Both the position numbers and the translations under genes were made by a program. From assembly GCA_964651445.1 (NCBI GenBank), contig CAZYYW010000006.1, forward strand, positions 1-46,411: a DNA stretch of 46,411 bases, in the 5' to 3' direction. The notes under the pieces are model-generated. The model did not search any database. It worked only from the letters and a program-made list of their open reading frames with translations, and was not told the DNA's origin. The DNA is from GCA-2746365 sp964651445. Lineage in GTDB: Bacteria > Pseudomonadota > Gammaproteobacteria > SZUA-229. Shown piece by piece: positions 42,256-46,411 of the stretch (the first letter of the stretch is position 1; each line of letters opens with the position of its first letter).

Positions 42256-42786
42256 ATGGATCTTATCGAAAAAGCAAAAAATATCGAACTCGTTATCTTC
42301 GACATCGACGGTGTCATGACTGATGGCAGTTTATTCTTTGACAACGATGGTGGCGAATACAAAGCCTTCAATTCACTGGATGGCCATGGCTTGCGCATGT
42401 TGCAGGAATGCGGGGTTAAAGTTGCGGTCATTACTGGACGCAAGTCTGAGCTGGTGAAACACCGCATGAATGATCTTGGCGTAACCATTTTGTACCAGGG
42501 TTATCGCGACAAAATCCCCGCCTTTGAAGCCCTGCTTAAAGAAGTAAAACTGGATAAAAATCAGATTGCCTATGTCGGCGATGATGTCGTCGATTTGCCA
42601 GTCATGTCGCAACTTGATTTTTCCATCGCCGTACAAAACGCTCACCCCTTCGTCAAGCAACATGCCCACTGGATAACCGATCGCAGCGGCGGTCACGGCG
42701 CGGTGCGTGAGGTTTGCGAGTTTATTCTTGAGGCAAAAGGACTGCTCAACGACAAATTGCACTCTTATCTTTACAGCCAGAAATAA
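42256..42786 (+). CDS. kdsC: Kdo 8-phosphate phosphatase KdsC
   Basis: This is a HAD-family phosphatase of about 176 residues that releases Kdo from Kdo-8-phosphate. The catalytic FDIDGVMTDG places the nucleophile at Asp16 and the acid/base at Asp18; VGDDVVDLPVM is the last HAD motif. The ATG at 42256 gives the family length; the open frame extends upstream to 42199, part of element B's flank. Confidence 0.96.
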   Translation: MDLIEKAKNIELVIFDIDGVMTDGSLFFDNDGGEYKAFNSLDGHGLRMLQECGVKVAVITGRKSELVKHRMNDLGVTILYQGYRDKIPAFEALLKEVKLDKNQIAYVGDDVVDLPVMSQLDFSIAVQNAHPFVKQHAHWITDRSGGHGAVREVCEFILEAKGLLNDKLHSYLYSQK

Positions 42787-42794
42787 TACGCTTT

Positions 42795-43346
42795 ATGAAA
42801 CGACTTATCAGTCTGCTGGTTTTTATTGCCGTCGCCATAGCCGTCTTGTGGTCAACCACCAGTAACTATTCTGAAGACGACCCGTTGCAACAAAAACAAA
42901 ATGCCACTTTTGTCGAAGTCTTTATGAAAGATTTTGAAATGACCGTGATGAATGAATATGGGCAGCCGGCATACCGACTTCACGGCGCACATTTTGAACG
43001 CTACAATGACTCCGACGAAAACAGAATTGAACAACCTGTCTTCCATTTATTGGGCGCCGACCGACAATGGTTAATTACCGCCGATTTTGCGCTACTGAAT
43101 AATAATACAAACACCGTGCAACTAAAAAACAATGTACTCATGCAGCAAAAAAATATTGAACCTGCCACCACCATCCGCACTCAAAGTATGCTGATACACA
43201 CAAAAACCCAAATCGCAGAAACGCTTGCACCGGTTGACATCACTCAGGGGAAATCACAATTAACATCGAACGGCATGATTTATAATAATAAAACCAGCGA
43301 ACTGAAACTGCTGTCAAATGTCAGCGGTTTTTATTTATCTTTATAA
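42795..43346 (+). CDS. lptC: LPS export protein LptC
   Basis: This is a 183-residue bitopic protein: one N-terminal helix (LISLLVFIAVAIAVLW), then the periplasmic beta-jellyroll that receives LPS from LptBFG and passes it to LptA. FVEVFMKDFEMTVMNEYGQPAYRLHG is typical of the family. The lptA ATG follows immediately after its stop. Confidence 0.93.
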   Translation: MKRLISLLVFIAVAIAVLWSTTSNYSEDDPLQQKQNATFVEVFMKDFEMTVMNEYGQPAYRLHGAHFERYNDSDENRIEQPVFHLLGADRQWLITADFALLNNNTNTVQLKNNVLMQQKNIEPATTIRTQSMLIHTKTQIAETLAPVDITQGKSQLTSNGMIYNNKTSELKLLSNVSGFYLSL

Positions 43347-43901
43347 ATGACCATACTCCGATACATACTGTTGACCCATTTAGCCTTTGCCGGCATCGCC
43401 CACAGCCAGCAAACGACAGCCGTGGAAAAAATATTCATCGATGCCGACAAGATGCAGCTAAACATTGAAACCGGCTATAGCGTCTACACCGGTAATGTAA
43501 AAATCCGTCAAGGTGAACTTTTACTCACTGGCGATAAAGTGACTCTGCAACAAAACAACAGCGAAATTGACGGCATTACGGTGATTGGAAAACCGGCTTT
43601 CTACCACCATGTAACCGAAAAAGGCGAAGCCATTCAGGCCCAAAGCCAGCACATGGTCTATATCGCCAGCGAAAACAAACTGATAATGACGATAAATGCC
43701 AAACTAAAACAGCCCAACCATCAGGTTAGCAGCCAGCGCATCGTTTACGACACCAAAAAGAAAACTATTATTGCCGGTGATAAAAACGCCGCCTCAGCCA
43801 ATCAAAACGGCGTACCGGAAAATCAGCGCGTCAACATCACCCTGACCCCGATAAAGGCTGCACCAAAATCGCCTGCAACAACACCCGCCGCAACCCCCTA
43901 A
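43347..43901 (+). CDS. lptA: LPS transport periplasmic protein LptA
   Basis: This is a 184-residue protein with a signal peptide (to about IAHS). The OstA-type jellyroll is visible as FIDADKMQLNIETGYSVYTG and the following strands; it forms the LPS bridge across the periplasm. The C-terminus is Pro/Ala/Thr-rich and probably flexible. It is tightly coupled to lptC and lptB. Confidence 0.94.
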   Translation: MTILRYILLTHLAFAGIAHSQQTTAVEKIFIDADKMQLNIETGYSVYTGNVKIRQGELLLTGDKVTLQQNNSEIDGITVIGKPAFYHHVTEKGEAIQAQSQHMVYIASENKLIMTINAKLKQPNHQVSSQRIVYDTKKKTIIAGDKNAASANQNGVPENQRVNITLTPIKAAPKSPATTPAATP

Positions 43902-43902
43902 G

Positions 43903-44628
43903 ATGCCAGTATTACGTGCTAACAACCTGATAAAAGCTTACAAAAAACGCACCGTGGTTGATGACGTTAGTTTTGAAGTCAACAGTGGTGAAGTCGTCGG
44001 CTTACTCGGCCCCAATGGTGCTGGCAAAACCACCAGCTTTTATATGGTGGTAGGTCTGGTGCAGGCCGACAGCGGCAGTATCGAGCTAGATGGGCGCGAT
44101 ATAACCCGCCTGCCAATGCATGCCAGAGCGCAACAGGGTATGGGATATCTGCCTCAGGAGGCTTCGGTTTTCAGAAAATTAAGTGTCGAAGACAACATTA
44201 TGGCGGTGTTGGAAGCCAAAAAAAACCTTAGCGCCCAGCAACGCAAAGAAAAAATGAATGCTTTGATTGACGACCTCCAAATCGACCATATCCGTGAAAA
44301 CATCGGCATGAGCCTGTCTGGTGGTGAACGCCGGCGCGTCGAGATTGCCCGCGCTCTAGCCTCGCAACCCACCTTTGTCCTGCTCGACGAACCGTTTGCC
44401 GGGGTTGACCCGATTTCAGTGATTGAAATCCAAAAAATCGTCAAACACTTGATAGAGCGCAATATCGGTGTCCTTATTACCGATCATAATGTGCGCGAGA
44501 CTCTGGGGATCTGTGATCGAGCATACATCCTCAGTGCTGGCAAAATCATCGCCAAAGGTCAGCCAGAAGAAATTCTTTCTAACGAAGAAGTACGAGAAGT
44601 CTATCTTGGTCGAGATTTTCGTCTATAA
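43903..44628 (+). CDS. lptB: LPS export ABC ATPase LptB
   Basis: This is a 241-residue ABC ATPase powering LPS extraction with LptFG. Walker A GPNGAGKTT (36-44), Q-loop LPQEASVFRKL, signature LSGGERRRVEIARAL, Walker B FVLLDEPFAGVDP and the H-loop ITDHNVRETL are all present. It starts one base after the lptA stop and precedes rpoN. Confidence 0.98.
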   Translation: MPVLRANNLIKAYKKRTVVDDVSFEVNSGEVVGLLGPNGAGKTTSFYMVVGLVQADSGSIELDGRDITRLPMHARAQQGMGYLPQEASVFRKLSVEDNIMAVLEAKKNLSAQQRKEKMNALIDDLQIDHIRENIGMSLSGGERRRVEIARALASQPTFVLLDEPFAGVDPISVIEIQKIVKHLIERNIGVLITDHNVRETLGICDRAYILSAGKIIAKGQPEEILSNEEVREVYLGRDFRL

Positions 44629-44685
44629 TTTTCAACAGAAGATAAATCTATTATCTGAGTCTGCCTTTGGCTCTAGATACATTTG

Positions 44686-44702
44686 GGTCTAGAAGACCTT
44701 TT
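44686..44702 (+). terminator. Weak terminator or attenuator after lptB
   Basis: A 5-bp stem (GGTCT, AGA loop, AGACC) followed by TTTT lies inside a larger imperfect pairing of GGCTC (44669) with GAGCC (44710). It may reduce read-through from the lpt genes into rpoN. Confidence 0.4.
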
Positions 44703-44843
44703 AAGTCTAGGAGCCTGTCAGATTTTAGTGTTAAGCAACAAAATTGATGTAACGGAGAAATATAAGACGCCCTTATTCACAGCTACGGCAGCTATTTGAT
44801 AACCCCGCCGTACTATTATCGCGAATAAACCGTCTATTGTGTC

Positions 44844-46343
44844 ATGAAGCCCACCCTTCAGCTAAAACTCGGTCAACACCTGACCATGACCCCGCAGTTG
44901 CAACAGGCGATACGCCTACTGCAACTATCCACTATTGAATTACAGAGTGAAGTTCAGCAGGTACTGGAAGAAAACCCCATGCTGGAACAAGAAGAAGACA
45001 GCCCTGAAAGCACCATCGAAACCATCAGTCCAGCCGAAAAGCAGGAGCAGGAAAATCGCAACAGCGCCAACGAAAAAAGTGCTGAAAATGACGATCCACA
45101 TCTGGACATGGAAAATCAGCAGGCGATGCCGGATGAGCTGGCAGTCGATTCCAATTGGGAAGACACCTACGATATCACCACCGCCACTGCGCCCAGCAGC
45201 CAGACAAGTAATAGCGACTCGAATAATGATTACCTGGAAAATCAGAGCATTGAAGGCGACACCTTAAATGAACACCTTATCTGGCAATTGCACAACTCAC
45301 AATTTACCGATGTCGATCACATCATCGCCATTGCCGTCATCGATGCGGTGAATGATGATGGTTATGTAACCGAATCTGCAGAAGATATTTTTGATGGCCT
45401 GAAAAACGAACTGGACATCGAGCTGGACGAAGTTGAAGCCGTATTACGCCGAGTGCAGCATTTTGACCCGCCTGGTATTGCGGCTCGCAACTTACGTGAA
45501 TGCCTGCTATTACAACTGGAACAATACGATGTTGAAACACCAGGGCTGGCCGATGTTAAAAACATCATCGAACACCACCTCGATCTGCTTGGCGCTCATG
45601 ATTACGCGCGATTACAGAAAAAAATCCGTCGTGATGAAGCACAGCTAAAAGAATTAATCGAATTTATTCAATCGCTTAACCCGAAACCCGGTGCCAGCAT
45701 TTCCAGAAACAATGCCCAATATGTGATACCCGACATCTTTGTCCGCAAAATCAACGACAAATGGCATGTCAGCCTAAACCCGGATGCCTCTCCCACCTTA
45801 AGAATCAACAGCACTTACGAAAGCCACCTGAAAAATGCTGGCAGAGGCAAAGATACCAGTCACCTACGCAACAGCCTACAAGAAGCCCGCTGGTTCTTAA
45901 AGAGCCTGCAAAGCCGCAGTGACACCCTGCAGCGAGTTGGCAACGCCATCGTCGCACGCCAGCGCTTATTTCTCGATTACGGCGATGAAGGCATGAAACC
46001 CATGGTGTTGCGCGATATTGCCGAAGAACTGGAAATGCACGAATCAACCATTTCGCGCGTGACCACCAACAAGTTTATGCATACCCCGCGTGGTGTCTTT
46101 GAATTCAAGTTTTTCTTCTCCAGCCACGTTGGAACTTCCGATGGCGGCGCGTGCTCGGCCACCGCCATCCGATCCATGGTGAAAAAACTAATTGAAAATG
46201 AAAACCCTAAAAAACCGATGAGCGACAACAAAATTTCTTCGTTATTAATCAAAGAAGGGATTAATATTGCACGTCGAACTGTGGCAAAATATAGAGAGTC
46301 TATGTTGATACCACCTTCCAATGAGCGTAAACGCTTAGCTTAG
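44844..46343 (+). CDS. rpoN: RNA polymerase sigma-54 factor
   Basis: This is a 499-residue sigma-54. Region I (1-50) is the Gln/Leu-rich activator-response part, MKPTLQLKLGQHLTMTPQLQ onward; region II is acidic (50-140); region III has the core-binding and DNA-binding parts, with HESTISRVTTNK as helix-turn-helix and the RpoN box ARRTVAKYRE at 476-485. It recognises -24/-12 promoters with enhancer-binding activators. Following lptB and preceding hpf is the normal gammaproteobacterial place. Confidence 0.99.
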   Translation: MKPTLQLKLGQHLTMTPQLQQAIRLLQLSTIELQSEVQQVLEENPMLEQEEDSPESTIETISPAEKQEQENRNSANEKSAENDDPHLDMENQQAMPDELAVDSNWEDTYDITTATAPSSQTSNSDSNNDYLENQSIEGDTLNEHLIWQLHNSQFTDVDHIIAIAVIDAVNDDGYVTESAEDIFDGLKNELDIELDEVEAVLRRVQHFDPPGIAARNLRECLLLQLEQYDVETPGLADVKNIIEHHLDLLGAHDYARLQKKIRRDEAQLKELIEFIQSLNPKPGASISRNNAQYVIPDIFVRKINDKWHVSLNPDASPTLRINSTYESHLKNAGRGKDTSHLRNSLQEARWFLKSLQSRSDTLQRVGNAIVARQRLFLDYGDEGMKPMVLRDIAEELEMHESTISRVTTNKFMHTPRGVFEFKFFFSSHVGTSDGGACSATAIRSMVKKLIENENPKKPMSDNKISSLLIKEGINIARRTVAKYRESMLIPPSNERKRLA

Positions 46344-46407
46344 CCTAGCTTAACTTTGGCTTACCCTGGGAGTCGCAACTGAGGACTCCTCAATTAACAG
46401 TGGAGAA

Positions 46408-46411
46408 ATGC
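46408..46411 (+). CDS. hpf: Possible first codon of hpf, cut by the window edge
   Basis: ATGC at the very end follows a GGAG tract, 64 bp after rpoN. Hibernation-promoting factor genes often follow rpoN and start Met-Gln, which fits the visible bases. Only one codon is seen, so the call rests on gene order. Confidence 0.3.

Noticed and set aside
46369..46389. Hairpin GGAGTC/GACTCC after rpoN as a terminator
   Set aside because: The stem is only six pairs with a nine-base loop and no T-run; rpoN and hpf are usually cotranscribed.

Overview
The window looks like a chromosomal piece of a non-enteric gammaproteobacterium. The evidence is gene content and order: groEL-groES-fxsA beside dsbD, rsmI/lpoA-yraN-diaA, petABC-sspAB, the mla operon running into murA-hisG-hisD-hisC, and yrbG-kdsD-kdsC-lptC-lptA-lptB-rpoN. 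These are classic gammaproteobacterial neighbourhoods. A CIRCE operator on groES and a short-form HisG point away from enterics. I do not assign a genus.

Layout. Positions 1-2185 are the distal part of a large type I-C-like CRISPR array: 33 repeats that look identical, 33 complete spacers and one partial spacer. No cas genes are in view and the leader lies to the left. The array ends inside a truncated repeat, where an IS21-family remnant begins (2186-2353). From 2365 to 4036 lies a small envelope group on the minus strand: a lytic transglycosylase-like lipoprotein, an ion channel and a Kazal-like lipoprotein. The groESL operon with CIRCE and fxsA follow. Next come redox genes (dsbD, a DsrE-like protein, a TlpA-like thioredoxin), then aroQ-accB-accC, a Tll0287-like haem protein and a GumN/TraB protein. 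rsmI is divergent from lpoA-yraN-diaA. Then come sspBA with the cytochrome bc1 operon, a DegS/AlgW-like protease, and a CzcCBA-type metal efflux operon with His-rich proteins. The last third has hisCDG, a four-helix-bundle ORF, murA and mlaBCDEF on the minus strand. A DUF72-like gene and the plus-strand LPS supply and transport operon leading to rpoN close the window, with the probable first codon of hpf at the edge.

How it fits together. Most genes serve the cell envelope: LPS precursor synthesis and export (kdsDC, lptCAB), lipid asymmetry (mla), peptidoglycan (murA, lpoA, lytic transglycosylase), periplasmic folding and stress (dsbD, tlpA-like, degS-like) and metal efflux. The rest is core metabolism and respiration.

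The most unusual signal is outside the genes. Three intergenic sites (18869-18996, 34239-34708, 42087-42182) have the same architecture: short tandem arrays of 7-bp units at both ends, in inverted orientation. One of them carries a four-helix-bundle (23S rRNA IVS-type) ORF. Two further sites (13453-13523, 18685-18822) use 9-bp CACAGAG-type units in the same inverted layout. They may be one class of small mobile or cassette-like elements. In the CRISPR array, two pairs of spacers overlap the same target on opposite strands.
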